Shown: positions 18,955 to 29,726 of the stretch, one piece after another
Numbering within the stretch: the first letter of the stretch is position 1
Layout of the letters: each line of letters begins with the position of its first letter
Assembly: GCF_014639795.1 (NCBI RefSeq)
Contig: NZ_BMGC01000006.1
Location: forward strand, 62,001 to 126,000
Length of the DNA: 64,000 nt
From: Gordonia jinhuaensis
GTDB taxonomy: Bacteria > Actinomycetota > Actinomycetes > Mycobacteriales > Mycobacteriaceae
Direction: 5' to 3'
Position numbers and translations under genes: made by a program
The notes under the pieces: generated by a model
The model's database searches: none
The model's input: the letters and a program-made list of their open reading frames with translations, nothing else
Told to the model about the DNA's origin: nothing

Positions 18955-20721
18955 TCAGTGCGGATGGATCACCGCCTCGGCCGCGGCACGGGCGGCGGCC
19001 GGGTCCGACGTGGCACACGCGGCGCGTGCCGCGTCGCGGCAGGTCTGCAGGGTCAGTGTCGACAGCGCCGACCCGACCGCGGCCGCAGCCGCGGGCGCGC
19101 ATGACAGCGACGTGACGCCGAGTCCCACCAACACCGGCGCCAGCAACGGGTCGGCAGCGGCCTCACCGCACACCCCCACCGGAGTGCCGGTGCGCGTACC
19201 CGCTGAGCCCACCGTCGCGATGAGCGAGAGCACCGCTGGCTGCCACGGGTCGGTCAGCGCTGCGAGCGCCGGTGACATCCGATCGGCGGCCATCGTGTAC
19301 TGGGTGAGGTCGTTCGTGCCCAACGACACGAAATCCACTTCGGCCATCACAGCCTCGGCGAGCAGTGCCGCGGCGGGTACTTCGATCATCACGCCCGGGA
19401 TCAGTCCCCGACTCCGCACCGCCGCTGCGAAGGTGCGCGCCTCGGCGGCGGTCGCGATCATCGGCGCCATCACCCACGGTGTGGTGTCGGTGGCGGCCGC
19501 TGCCGCGGCGATCGCGTCGAGCTGATCGTCGAGCAACTCCGGATACGGTGTGGCCATGCGGATTCCGCGCACTCCGAGGGCCGGATTGGCCTCAGTGTCT
19601 CCGGGCGCGAAGGCAAGTGGTTTGTCAGATCCCGCGTCGAGCGTGCGGATCACCACCTTCTGACCGTCGAATGCGTCAAGGACGTCTCGATAGAGCGCGG
19701 TCTGTTCGGCGACCGTCGGAGCCGACGTGCGGTCGAGAAAGGCCAGCTCGGTGCGGAACAATCCCACACCCTCCACCGGCGCCGAGGCCGCGGCGTGTGC
19801 GGAGACGCCGTCGGCCACGTTGGCCAGGACCGCCACCGGATGCCCATCGGCCGTATGGCCCGGACCCTGCCACCGCGAGATGGCCTCCGCGCGCTCTGCC
19901 GCCCGCGCCACCTCCCCACGGGCGTCATCAGGGTCGGGCGCGATGTCGATCACCCCACGACCGCCGTCGACGAGCACCAGTGTCGCCGAAGGGATCTCGT
20001 GGAGACGCGGGACCGCCACCACGCAGGGGATGCCGAGCTGACGCGCGATGATCGCGGTGTGGCTCGTCGGTCCCCCCAGACGTGTGACCAGTGCGATCAC
20101 CCGCGACGGATCGAGCCCCGCGGTATCGGCCGGGGCGAGGTCGTCGGCACACAGGATCGAGGGCACCTCGGGTGTCGGCACTCCCGGTTCGGGCAGACCG
20201 TCGAGTTCGGCGAGCACGCGGTCACGGACGTCGAGCAGGTCGGTCACTCGCTCCGCCATCAGCCCACCCAGCTGCGTGAACAGCGTCGTGAACTTCTCGG
20301 TCGCTGCCACCGTCGCCACCGGCGCCGGCGTGCCGGATGCGATCAACGCCGTTGCCGCACCGATCCAGCCACGATCCTGGGCCAGTGCCGCGGTCGCTGT
20401 CAGCACCTCCGCGGCCGCACCGGAGCTCGCCGACGCCCGCCCACGCAGGCGGTCGGCGACAGTGGCCGCAGCCTCGACGAATCGGGTCGACTCGGCGTCC
20501 CGGAGATCGTCGGGTAGTGACGCGGCGTCGGCGGAGGGCAGAGTCGGGCGCGATGCCGGCCACAGCACCGGGCCGTAGGCCACACCGGGGACCACCGGGG
20601 TACCGGCGAGCTCGGTGGTCATGCCTGCCGAGGGCGCACCCGCTGACCTGAGCGGCTTCTCCGTGTCCACAGCGGCCAGATGGTCGGAGCGGGCGGGGTT
20701 GTCAGTGACTTCACTGTTCAC
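18955..20721 (-). CDS. ptsI: PTS enzyme I
   Basis: A 588-aa phosphoenolpyruvate--protein phosphotransferase. The phospho-histidine H221 is in RLGGPTSHTAII, with the PEP-binding segments LDAGSDKPLAF, GVRGIRMATPYPELL, SLGTNDLTQY and the active-site Cys region VGVCGEAAAD. It passes phosphate from PEP to HPr. The GTG at 20721 is chosen because AGGAGG lies eight bases upstream, whereas the internal ATG at 20622 has no ribosome site. It is divergent from fruR-fruK-fruA-ptsH, the rest of the fructose phosphorelay. Confidence 0.95.
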   Translation of the reverse strand: MNSEVTDNPARSDHLAAVDTEKPLRSAGAPSAGMTTELAGTPVVPGVAYGPVLWPASRPTLPSADAASLPDDLRDAESTRFVEAAATVADRLRGRASASSGAAAEVLTATAALAQDRGWIGAATALIASGTPAPVATVAATEKFTTLFTQLGGLMAERVTDLLDVRDRVLAELDGLPEPGVPTPEVPSILCADDLAPADTAGLDPSRVIALVTRLGGPTSHTAIIARQLGIPCVVAVPRLHEIPSATLVLVDGGRGVIDIAPDPDDARGEVARAAERAEAISRWQGPGHTADGHPVAVLANVADGVSAHAAASAPVEGVGLFRTELAFLDRTSAPTVAEQTALYRDVLDAFDGQKVVIRTLDAGSDKPLAFAPGDTEANPALGVRGIRMATPYPELLDDQLDAIAAAAAATDTTPWVMAPMIATAAEARTFAAAVRSRGLIPGVMIEVPAAALLAEAVMAEVDFVSLGTNDLTQYTMAADRMSPALAALTDPWQPAVLSLIATVGSAGTRTGTPVGVCGEAAADPLLAPVLVGLGVTSLSCAPAAAAAVGSALSTLTLQTCRDAARAACATSDPAAARAAAEAVIHPH

Positions 20722-20866
20722 TTTCAGATCCTCCTGTGATCGGCCGCACAATTATTGCTTGACTTGCCAACAGACTCAAGTGTAAAACCAACCATACACA
20801 GATTGAAACCCACAATTTTCCACACCGCCCGAGCAACGGTCGAACCACGAGCAGAGAAGAGGGACT
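20722..20866. promoter_or_regulatory. divergent ptsI / fruR promoter region
   Basis: An unusually AT-rich 145-bp gap. Rightward, TTGACT (20759-20764) and TAAAAC (20783-20788) are 18 bp apart. Leftward, TTGAGT (complement of 20774-20779) and AATAAT (complement of 20751-20756) are 17 bp apart, so the two promoters would overlap. A DeoR-type FruR site is expected here, but I cannot delimit one. Confidence 0.55.
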
Positions 20867-21655
20867 GTGTACGCAGAGGAACGGCAACGCGCGATCGCCG
20901 ACCTGATCACCGAACACGGGCGGGCGGCTGTCAACGAACTCGCCGAACGCTTCGCGGTGACCGGCGAGACGGTGCGCCGGGATCTCGACGTCCTCGAGCG
21001 ATCCGGGCACCTGCGTCGCGTACACGGTGGCGCCGTCCCGATGCGAGCGATCCGGATCGCCGAGTCGGGGGTCGACGTCCGCGCCGAGACCAACCCCGCG
21101 GACAAGCGTGCGATCGGTGCCGCGGCCGCCCGGTTCGCCCCGCACGATGGCGGCACCCTGCTCATCGACGCCGGGACCACCACGATCGAGGCGGCCCGGT
21201 CACTACCCCGCGACCGCACCCTGTCGGTGTTCACCAACTCGGTGGCCGTCGCCGGCGTGCTCGCGATGACGATGACCGCCGGTCGAGGCGGCCACACCCT
21301 CGATCTGCACATTCTCGGTGGACGTGTGCGCGGACTGACCCAGGCGGCCGTCGGCGTGAGTGCCGTCAGCGCGCTGGCCCGCCTGCGGGTGGACGTCGCA
21401 TTCGTGGGAACCAACGCATTGAGCGTCGGGCAGGGCCTCGCCACGCCCGACCCCGACGAGGCCGCGGTGAAAGCCGCGATGATCGCCGCCGCCAATCGTG
21501 TGGTGGTGCTCTGCGATTCGAGCAAACTCGAACGCGACGACGTGGTGAGTTTCGGCTCCCTCGACGACATCGATGTCCTCGTCACCGACGACGGCATCAC
21601 CACCGAGTTCTCACATGAACTGACCGACAAGGGAGTCGAGGTGGTGATCGCATGA
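20867..21655 (+). CDS. fruR: DeoR-family fructose regulator FruR
   Basis: A 262-aa DeoR regulator. The N-terminal HTH is at residues 4-55 (RQRAIADLITEHGRAAVNEL ... ETVRRDLDVLERSGHLRRVHGGA), followed by a sugar-phosphate-sensing domain (LLIDAGTTTIEAARSL, VFTNSVAVAGVL, VALCDSSKLERD-like ending). Together with fruK it likely senses fructose 1-phosphate. GTG start at 20867 behind AAGAGGGA. Overlaps fruK by 4 nt (ATGA). Confidence 0.93.
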   Translation: MYAEERQRAIADLITEHGRAAVNELAERFAVTGETVRRDLDVLERSGHLRRVHGGAVPMRAIRIAESGVDVRAETNPADKRAIGAAAARFAPHDGGTLLIDAGTTTIEAARSLPRDRTLSVFTNSVAVAGVLAMTMTAGRGGHTLDLHILGGRVRGLTQAAVGVSAVSALARLRVDVAFVGTNALSVGQGLATPDPDEAAVKAAMIAAANRVVVLCDSSKLERDDVVSFGSLDDIDVLVTDDGITTEFSHELTDKGVEVVIA

Positions 21656-22635
21656 TCGTCACGGTGACCGCGAATCCGAGCATCGATCGCACGATCGCCC
21701 TGGCGGCGACGCTGACCCGTGGGGCGGTGCTGCGTGCATCCGGCTCCCGGCGCGAACCCGGCGGCAAGGGCATCAACGTCGCACGTGCGGTGGCCGCAGC
21801 CGGCGACGACGTGTGCGCGCTGTTCCCCGCCGCGGCCGACGACCCACTGGTGACCGAGCTGATCGCCGACGGTCTGCCGCACGCCTGCGTCCCGGTCCCC
21901 ACCGAGGTCCGCACCAACCTGACCGTGACCGAAGGCGACGGGACCACCACCAAGATCAATCTGCCCGGCACCGCGTGGACCGACACCACCCGGGCGCAGT
22001 TCACCGAGCTCATCGTCTCGCGCGCGTCCGGGGCGGACTGGGTGGCGTTGTGCGGGTCGCTGCCGCCGGGGGTGCCTGAGGACTGGTACGTCCAGCTCAT
22101 CGTCGGGTTACGCGGACTGGGCTGCCGTATCGCCGTCGACACCTCCGACGCTCCGCTGTGTGCGCTCGCCGCCTCGTTCGACACGGCCGCCCCGCATCTG
22201 CTCAAGCCGAACGGCCATGAGCTCGCCCAGCTCGTGAACGCACCATCGGCGGTCGATGCCGACGACCTCGAGACCCGCGCCGCCGCCGGCGACCTCACCC
22301 CCGCCCTCGACGCGGCCGCGACGCTGCACGAACGTTCCGGCGCCGCGGTCCTCGCGACGCTCGGGGCTGCCGGAGCCCTGCTCGTCACCGACGAGGGCGC
22401 CTGGTTCGGGACGCCCCCGCCGATCGAGCCCCGTAGCACCGTCGGTGCCGGCGATTCATCGCTGGCCGGCTACCTGTTGGCCGACACCCACGGACTGCCC
22501 CCCGAGCAGCGGCTGGCCCTGGCGATCTCCTACGGGGCCGCGGCCGCCGCACTCCCGGGAACCCAGCCACCCCAGCCCACGATGGTGAACCCGTCCGAGG
22601 TGACGATCACCACACTGACCTCTGGAGCCGCCTGA
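21652..22635 (+). CDS. fruK: 1-phosphofructokinase
   Basis: A 327-aa PfkB-family kinase that phosphorylates fructose 1-phosphate to fructose 1,6-bisphosphate. Visible motifs are the substrate signature GGKGINVARAVA (about 39-50), TKINLPGT and the ATP/catalytic-base motif STVGAGDSSLAGYL (about 262-275) with its Asp. It is coupled to fruR by a 4-nt overlap and followed 159 nt later by fruA. Confidence 0.95.
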   Translation: MIVTVTANPSIDRTIALAATLTRGAVLRASGSRREPGGKGINVARAVAAAGDDVCALFPAAADDPLVTELIADGLPHACVPVPTEVRTNLTVTEGDGTTTKINLPGTAWTDTTRAQFTELIVSRASGADWVALCGSLPPGVPEDWYVQLIVGLRGLGCRIAVDTSDAPLCALAASFDTAAPHLLKPNGHELAQLVNAPSAVDADDLETRAAAGDLTPALDAAATLHERSGAAVLATLGAAGALLVTDEGAWFGTPPPIEPRSTVGAGDSSLAGYLLADTHGLPPEQRLALAISYGAAAAALPGTQPPQPTMVNPSEVTITTLTSGAA

Positions 22636-22794
22636 CCGCGCTCAACGGTGCCCGCGATTCCCAGAAACCGACATCGTCATCGTCGCCGGCTCCCCGCCGG
22701 CACGGTTCCCGTCGCGACCAGCGATCACGGCGATGTCACGTCCCCAGAGAGAAAATCCGATCCACGCACGGGTCGGCACAACGAAAGTCAGACC

Positions 22795-24951
22795 ATGACA
22801 GAAAGCATCATCACCACCGACCTGGTGGCACTCGACGTCGATGCGGGCCCGGACAAGGCGGCTGTGATCTCCCGTCTCGCCAACCTGCTCGCGGAGGCCG
22901 GCCGGGTGAGCGGCACCGAGGGTGTCGTCGCAGCCGCGCTGTCCCGCGAGGAACAGTCCCCCACGGGGCTTCCCGGCGGACTGGCGATCCCGCACTGCAG
23001 GGTCGCCGAGGTCCGCACGGCCAGCCTGGCCTTCGCGCGGCTGGCCCCGGCGGTGGACTTCGGGGCACCCGACGGTCCGGCCGATCTGGTGTTCCTCATC
23101 GCCGCACCCGAACACGGTGCCAGCGATCACATGCGTCTGCTCAGTTCGCTGGCGCGTGCCCTCGTGCGACCGGACTTCGTGGCGGCCCTGCGTGCGGCCG
23201 ACTCGGCCGCCGACATCGTGGCGCTGGTCGACGATGTGGTCTCGGCCCGCCCGGCTTCCGGCGCTGCGACGGCGGGGGCCTCCGCCGCCGCCCAGCACGG
23301 CGGTGGCACGGCAACACTGACCGCCCCCGCCCCGACCACGACACAGACCGACGCCACCGACGCCACGGCCGATGAGGTCGCCGACCCCGCAACAGCCCAG
23401 CCCACCGGTTCCGGAGATGCCGCACACCGGCCGCGACTGGTCGCCGTGACCGCCTGCCCCACCGGCATCGCACACACCTACATGGCAGCGGATTCGCTGA
23501 CGATGGCCGGCGAACGTGCCGGGGTGGACATCGCGGTGGAGACCCAGGGATCGGGTAACGACACACCGTTGCCGCAGTCGCGGATCGATGCTGCCGACGC
23601 GGTGATCTTCGCCGTCGATGTCGGTGTGCGCGACCGGGAACGGTTCGCGGGAAAGCCCCTCGTGTCCGGGACCACCAACCGTGCCATCAACAATTCCGAT
23701 GCGATGGTCGCCGACGCCATCGCCGCCGCAGGAGATCCGAACGCCACACGCGTCGCCGGGGACGCCGCGGCGACAGAGACGTCCGGCGCAGGCGGTCAGG
23801 GTCTGGGTACACAGCTCAAGGCGGCGCTGCTGACCGGTGTGAGCTACATGATCCCGTTCGTCGCGGCCGGCGGTCTGCTCATCGCACTGGGCTTCCTGCT
23901 CGGCGGATACAAGCTGGGTCTCACGCCTGAGGGCGCCACCGATCCGCTGGGGTACACGGTCGCGCTGCACAACAGCCTGTGGCACCTCCCCTCTGGCGGT
24001 GTCCTGCAGTATCTCGGCGGCGTGTCGTTCTACCTCGGCAAGCTGGCGTTCTTCTTCCTCGTGCCCGCACTGGCCGGCTACATCGCCTACGCGATTGCCG
24101 GACGACCCGGTCTCGCACCAGGATTCACCGCGGGCTATGTCGCGGTGGTCATCGGCGCCGGCTTCATCGGCGGACTGGTCGGCGGTCTGCTCGCCGGTGT
24201 GGTCACCCTGTACGTGAGCAAGATCCCGCTGCCCAAGTGGGCCAAGGGTCTGATGCCGGTGGTGATCATCCCGTTCCTGGCCACGCTGATCACCGGCGCG
24301 ATCATGTTCCTGTTCCTCGGCCGCCCGCTGGCGTGGATCACCACCGAGCTGACCAACTGGCTGGGCAGCCTCGACGGCACCTCACGCATCCTCCTCGGCG
24401 TGATCCTGGGCCTGATGATGTGCTTCGATCTCGGCGGGCCGGTCAACAAGGCCGCCTACGCCTTCGCGGTACAGGGCATCGCCACCGGCAGCGCCGCGGA
24501 CCTGCGCATCATGGCTGCGGTCATGTGCGCCGGGATGGTGCCGCCCCTGGCCATGGCACTGGCGACCGCCGTACGCCCCGGCCTGTTCAACGAGGCCGAA
24601 CGCGAGAGCGGTAAGGCCGCATGGCTGTTGGGCGCCTGCTTCATCTCCGAAGGAGCCATCCCGTTCGCCGCGGCCGACCCGCTGCGCGTGATCCCGTCGA
24701 TGATGGCCGGCGGAGCGGTCAGCGGCGGGCTCATCATGCTGCTCGATGTGCAGCTGCGGGCACCCCATGGCGGCATCTTCGTGTTCTTCGCCATGAACAA
24801 CTGGGTGTGGTTCCTGGTGGCGCTCGCGGCCGGAACAGTCATCGCCGCGGCGATCGTGGTGGTACTCAAGGAGATCCGTCAGCGCACACGCAGGTCGGCG
24901 GACGCCACACCAACGACTGCAGCCGTGGCGAACACCGCGGTGACCGCATGA
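22795..24951 (+). CDS. fruA: PTS fructose transporter EIIABC
   Basis: A 718-aa fused fructose permease. EIIA is at residues 1-150 with phospho-His H67 (GLAIPHCR). A Thr/Ala-rich linker follows, then EIIB from about 213 with phospho-Cys C221 (VTACPTGIAHTYMAAD), a second linker, and the membrane EIIC from about 335 with eight or more hydrophobic spans and the GGPVNKAAYAF signature. It imports fructose as fructose 1-phosphate for FruK. The ATG at 22795 begins the EIIA consensus; its ribosome site is weak. Confidence 0.95.
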   Translation: MTESIITTDLVALDVDAGPDKAAVISRLANLLAEAGRVSGTEGVVAAALSREEQSPTGLPGGLAIPHCRVAEVRTASLAFARLAPAVDFGAPDGPADLVFLIAAPEHGASDHMRLLSSLARALVRPDFVAALRAADSAADIVALVDDVVSARPASGAATAGASAAAQHGGGTATLTAPAPTTTQTDATDATADEVADPATAQPTGSGDAAHRPRLVAVTACPTGIAHTYMAADSLTMAGERAGVDIAVETQGSGNDTPLPQSRIDAADAVIFAVDVGVRDRERFAGKPLVSGTTNRAINNSDAMVADAIAAAGDPNATRVAGDAAATETSGAGGQGLGTQLKAALLTGVSYMIPFVAAGGLLIALGFLLGGYKLGLTPEGATDPLGYTVALHNSLWHLPSGGVLQYLGGVSFYLGKLAFFFLVPALAGYIAYAIAGRPGLAPGFTAGYVAVVIGAGFIGGLVGGLLAGVVTLYVSKIPLPKWAKGLMPVVIIPFLATLITGAIMFLFLGRPLAWITTELTNWLGSLDGTSRILLGVILGLMMCFDLGGPVNKAAYAFAVQGIATGSAADLRIMAAVMCAGMVPPLAMALATAVRPGLFNEAERESGKAAWLLGACFISEGAIPFAAADPLRVIPSMMAGGAVSGGLIMLLDVQLRAPHGGIFVFFAMNNWVWFLVALAAGTVIAAAIVVVLKEIRQRTRRSADATPTTAAVANTAVTA

Positions 24952-25025
24952 GCACCGCTCATGTGACCGCGCGAGCCGCGCACACTATCGTCGACACCGC
25001 ATACATTCCAGGAGAGGGAGTCACC

Positions 25026-25283
25026 ATGAGCAGCACGACCGTCGTCGTCGGATCCGCAGTCGGACTGCATGCACGTCCGGCCACCCTGATCGCCGAGGCG
25101 GTCGCCGACTCGGGCGTGCCGGTGACCCTGGCGCTGCAGGGCGGGGACCCCGTCGATGCCGGGTCGGCGCTGATGATCATGACCCTGGGCGCCGAGAAGG
25201 GGATGAAAGTGGTGGTCAGCTCCGACGATCAGGCCACACTGGACAAGATCGCCGACATGGTCGCCACCGATCTCGACGCCTGA
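25026..25283 (+). CDS. ptsH: phosphocarrier protein HPr
   Basis: An 85-aa HPr. Phospho-His H15 is in GLHARPAT, and S47 lies in the regulatory-serine region (DAGSALMIMTLGAEKG). It carries phosphate from enzyme I to FruA. The ATG at 25026 has a strong AGGAGAGGGAG upstream. It is last in the fru operon and converges on hflX through a hairpin. Confidence 0.96.
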   Translation: MSSTTVVVGSAVGLHARPATLIAEAVADSGVPVTLALQGGDPVDAGSALMIMTLGAEKGMKVVVSSDDQATLDKIADMVATDLDA

Positions 25284-25308
25284 GCGTCATCCGCGGACCT
25301 GGCCGGCC

Positions 25309-26703
<1,395 letters not shown>

Positions 26704-26713
26704 GTAATCCTTG

Positions 26714-26747
26714 TTCGGTGTCAGTGGAGCTTCGGTGTCAGTGGAGC
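26714..26747. repeat. 2 x 17-bp tandem repeat upstream of hflX
   Basis: TTCGGTGTCAGTGGAGC occurs twice without interruption, 10 bases before the chosen hflX start. The 17-bp period is incompatible with being coding, which supports the shorter HflX. Confidence 0.9.
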
Positions 26748-26867
26748 ATTCGGGCCGCCAGCGAGTCGCCGACGGCCATCCCATCGTCTCACTGTCTCAA
26801 CGTCGGACGCATCCGATTTGTGCCCGCCGCTCACACGTGACGGGCACACCGTGGTCGCGCATCCAGC

Positions 26868-27764
26868 TCAGGAGGTGGTCCATCCGGCGGTGAGTCTGCC
26901 CGTCGCGACCAGCCGAGACGGGCCGCGCAGCGTTGCCGAACCGTCGCTGAACTCCACATCGACCACACCGCCGGGCACCCGCACGGTCAGCGCACCGGCG
27001 CGTGGTGCGGCCCCGTCGGCACCGCGCAGGGCCGCTGCGGCTGCGGCGACGATGCCGGTTCCGCAGCTGCGCGTCTCCCCGACCCCCCGTTCGACGACGC
27101 GCATGTCGACCGCACCCTCGTGGACCGGAGTGAGGATCTCCACGTTGGCCCCGGCCGGGAAGACGTCGGAATCGACGGCCACGACGTCGGGCAGCACCAA
27201 CGCGTCGAGGGCGGGTTTGTCCAGCCCCTCCACGACGCAGGCCAGATGCGGGTTGCCGACATCGACGACGACCCCGGCCACGGTGCGCCCTGCAACATCG
27301 GCCTTCGATTCCCCGGTGAGTCGGACCGGGCCCATCTCGACGGTGACGTCGGCGGTGTGACCGTCGGCATGCCACACGTGCACCGGGCGGGCACCGGCGC
27401 GCGTACCCACTGTGAACTCGCTGGCGGAGACCAGCCCGGAGGCCACGAGGTAGTGGGCGAATACGCGCACGCCGTTGCCGCACATCTCGGCGATCGAACC
27501 GTCGCCGTTGCGGTAGTCCATGAACCAGTCGTCGGCGGCGACCGCCGCGGGCAGTTCATCGAGCACCCCGGCGGCGACCAGTGCACCCGCCCGCGCCACC
27601 CGCAGCAGTCCGTCCGCGCCCAGGCCGGCCCGGCGATCGCAGAGTGTCGCGACCGCGACGGGGCTCAGATCGAGTGCGACGTCGAGATCGGGCAATACGA
27701 CGAAATCGTTCTCGGTGCCGTGCGCCTTGACGAATTCCGGCCCGCTGGCCTGCAGTGATCCCAC
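26868..27764 (-). CDS. dapF: diaminopimelate epimerase
   Basis: A 298-aa DapF that converts LL- to meso-diaminopimelate for lysine and peptidoglycan. The two catalytic cysteines are in AEMCGNGVRV (about residue 80) and RSCGTGI (about 220), with KAHGTENDFVVLPD at the N-terminus as in the family. The start is uncertain: GTG 27764 fits family length, while GTG 27788 (eight codons longer) lies inside the miaA 3' repeat. It follows miaA on the same strand. Confidence 0.93.
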   Translation of the reverse strand: MGSLQASGPEFVKAHGTENDFVVLPDLDVALDLSPVAVATLCDRRAGLGADGLLRVARAGALVAAGVLDELPAAVAADDWFMDYRNGDGSIAEMCGNGVRVFAHYLVASGLVSASEFTVGTRAGARPVHVWHADGHTADVTVEMGPVRLTGESKADVAGRTVAGVVVDVGNPHLACVVEGLDKPALDALVLPDVVAVDSDVFPAGANVEILTPVHEGAVDMRVVERGVGETRSCGTGIVAAAAAALRGADGAAPRAGALTVRVPGGVVDVEFSDGSATLRGPSRLVATGRLTAGWTTS

Positions 27765-27780
27765 GAGATCAAGCCTAACC

Positions 27781-27831
27781 TCATGCACCGACCCGCCTCA
27801 TGCACCAACCGACCTCATGCACCGACGGCGA
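27781..27831. repeat. 3 x 17-bp repeat duplicating the miaA stop
   Basis: Units beginning TCATGCACC start at 27781, 27798 and 27815. The last holds the complement of the true miaA stop (27815-27817); the other two repeat it downstream in the two other frames. The first copy also supplies the possible alternative dapF GTG. Confidence 0.93.
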
Positions 27832-28726
27832 TCTGCTCGGCGGCGCGCACGAGTTCGGGGTCGGATGCGTCGAGCCAGCGCACCCGCGGGTCGCGGCGAA
27901 ACCACGACCGCTGCCTGCGGACGTAGCGACGTGTACCCGACGTGGTCAGTTCCTGCGCCGTGGCCATCGGATATTCGCCGTCGAGTGCCGCGAGCACCTG
28001 TGCGTAGCCGATGGCCCGCGCGGCGGTGAGCCCCGAACGCAGGCCCTGACCCAGCAGTGCGCGCACCTCGTCGACGAGTCCGGAATCGAACATCGCCTGC
28101 GTACGCACCGCGATGCGGGCGTCGAGTTCGGGGGTGTCGCGGTCGAGTCCGATGATCCTGGTGCCCCACCGCGGCTCTCCCTTGCGCGGGGCCGACGCTG
28201 CGAACGGTTGCCCGGTCAACTCGACCACCTCCAGTGCCCGCACGATGCGGCGACCGTCGGTGGGCAGGATGGTGCGCGCGGCGACGGGATCCACCTCGGC
28301 CAGCCGGTCGTGCATCACCGCGACGCCCAGCTGCTCCAGATCCTCCTCGAGCCGACCGCGCAGCACCGGATCGGTGGCGGGGATTCGCCACTCATCAAGC
28401 AACGCTTGGATGTACATCATCGAGCCGCCGACGATCACCGGTGTCACGTCGCGTGCGAGCATCTCCTCGATGTCGGCCGACGCGGCCTCCTGATACCGCG
28501 CGACCGTCGCGGTGGTGGTCACATCGAGGACGTCGAGCTGGTGGTGGACGATACCGCGACGCTCCTCGATCGGGAGTTTGGCGGTTCCGATGTCCATCCC
28601 GCGGTACTGCTGCATCGCATCGGCGTTGACGATCTCGCCGCCGAGACGTTCGGCCAGCTCGAGTGACAGGTCGGATTTGCCGCCGGCGGTGGGTCCGATG
28701 ACCGCAACCGGGGCCACGGCACTCAC
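27815..28726 (-). CDS. miaA: tRNA dimethylallyltransferase
   Basis: A 303-aa MiaA, which adds the isopentenyl group to A37 of UNN-reading tRNAs, the substrate for MiaB encoded 4 kb away. Motifs are the P-loop [10 protein letters not shown] (residues 11-20), [28 protein letters not shown] and the tRNA-binding [14 protein letters not shown] (about 270-283). The ATG at 28726 overlaps the stop of the dioxygenase-like gene by 4 nt. Confidence 0.96.
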   Translation of the reverse strand: MSAVAPVAVIGPTAGGKSDLSLELAERLGGEIVNADAMQQYRGMDIGTAKLPIEERRGIVHHQLDVLDVTTTATVARYQEAASADIEEMLARDVTPVIVGGSMMYIQALLDEWRIPATDPVLRGRLEEDLEQLGVAVMHDRLAEVDPVAARTILPTDGRRIVRALEVVELTGQPFAASAPRKGEPRWGTRIIGLDRDTPELDARIAVRTQAMFDSGLVDEVRALLGQGLRSGLTAARAIGYAQVLAALDGEYPMATAQELTTSGTRRYVRRQRSWFRRDPRVRWLDASDPELVRAAEQIAVGA

Positions 28727-29535
28727 CGGCCGGCCTTTCCGGCCTCCGGCGCACCACCGGCGGGGGCAGGGGTGGGAGCAAGTCGCCCCACCAGATAGCC
28801 AACCCCCAGCGGCGCATCGCGGTAGTCCACCTCGACCGACAGCTGCGGCTGGTCGCCGAGCAGGCCGGTGACGACCTGGAATGCGGCACGTCCGCCGTAC
28901 CCGAACCGGTCGGCCTGTGCGGTGGTCATGGACGTGATGGCAGAGAGGTCGCCCCTGGTCAGGGCATCGTCGACCGTGTCCTGGAACTCACGCGCCCCCG
29001 CCACCGGTCCACCGGGCGCCTTGTCGGTCAGCCGGATCGAGCCGTCGGCGACCAGCAGCACGCCGACCGGCCCGGGTGTGGCGTCGATGCGATGACGCAG
29101 CTCCTTACCGATCTGACGGCATTCCTCCGGCGCGGTCCGGGCATCGACGAGACCGATGAGAGAGGCGTCGAGGTCGATCTCGACACTCGTGGGCCCGACG
29201 ACCTCACCGCGCAGCCACCCGGCAATGAGCAGCGGCAGAGGCATCTCCGGGTCGGGGGCGGCACTCGACCCGTCGGAGTTCGCCGATCGCAGCGTGACCA
29301 CCACATCGCGGCCGAACCCTCGGAAGGTTCCGATGCCGCCTGTCCGCGCCGGTCCCGCGTGGGTGTCGTCGATACCCACCACCACCCACGACGGCGCGGC
29401 CTGGGCGAGCCGGCGTACCCGGGCGACGGCGGCCGCACGCACCGCAGCGATCTCGAGGGCACCGGCGCCGGCGAGCTCCGGGACGAGTACGGGTGCGGCG
29501 GGCACCACAGCCACATCGGTCAGCACGGCATTCAC
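28723..29535 (-). CDS. class III extradiol dioxygenase-like protein (Rv2728c homologue)
   Basis: A 270-aa protein in the position of M. tuberculosis Rv2728c. The opening [16 protein letters not shown] and later [10 protein letters not shown] and [17 protein letters not shown] resemble the LigB/class III extradiol dioxygenase fold. I cannot point to a complete metal triad, so catalysis is doubtful. It is translationally coupled to miaA by a 4-nt overlap. Confidence 0.75.
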   Translation of the reverse strand: MNAVLTDVAVVPAAPVLVPELAGAGALEIAAVRAAAVARVRRLAQAAPSWVVVGIDDTHAGPARTGGIGTFRGFGRDVVVTLRSANSDGSSAAPDPEMPLPLLIAGWLRGEVVGPTSVEIDLDASLIGLVDARTAPEECRQIGKELRHRIDATPGPVGVLLVADGSIRLTDKAPGGPVAGAREFQDTVDDALTRGDLSAITSMTTAQADRFGYGGRAAFQVVTGLLGDQPQLSVEVDYRDAPLGVGYLVGRLAPTPAPAGGAPEAGKAGR

Positions 29536-29726
29536 GCTAGACGACGATCACCGCCTCACCCGCCTCACGCACGGGGGTAGCGAGTGACGCGGGTGGCGCG
29601 TATGCGCCACCGCGACACGTATCGGCCGACGACCTGTTTGAATGGAGGAAACCGGGTCGGCATCGGCGCGGGGACTGGTCGGGACGGCAGCCGTGACGCG
29701 CGGCGAGGGACGAGAGGTGTGAGGAC

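Noticed and set aside
26704-26784. Longer HflX start at 26784
   Set aside because: It would translate a 2 x 17-bp tandem repeat and lacks a ribosome site; GTG 26703 has one.
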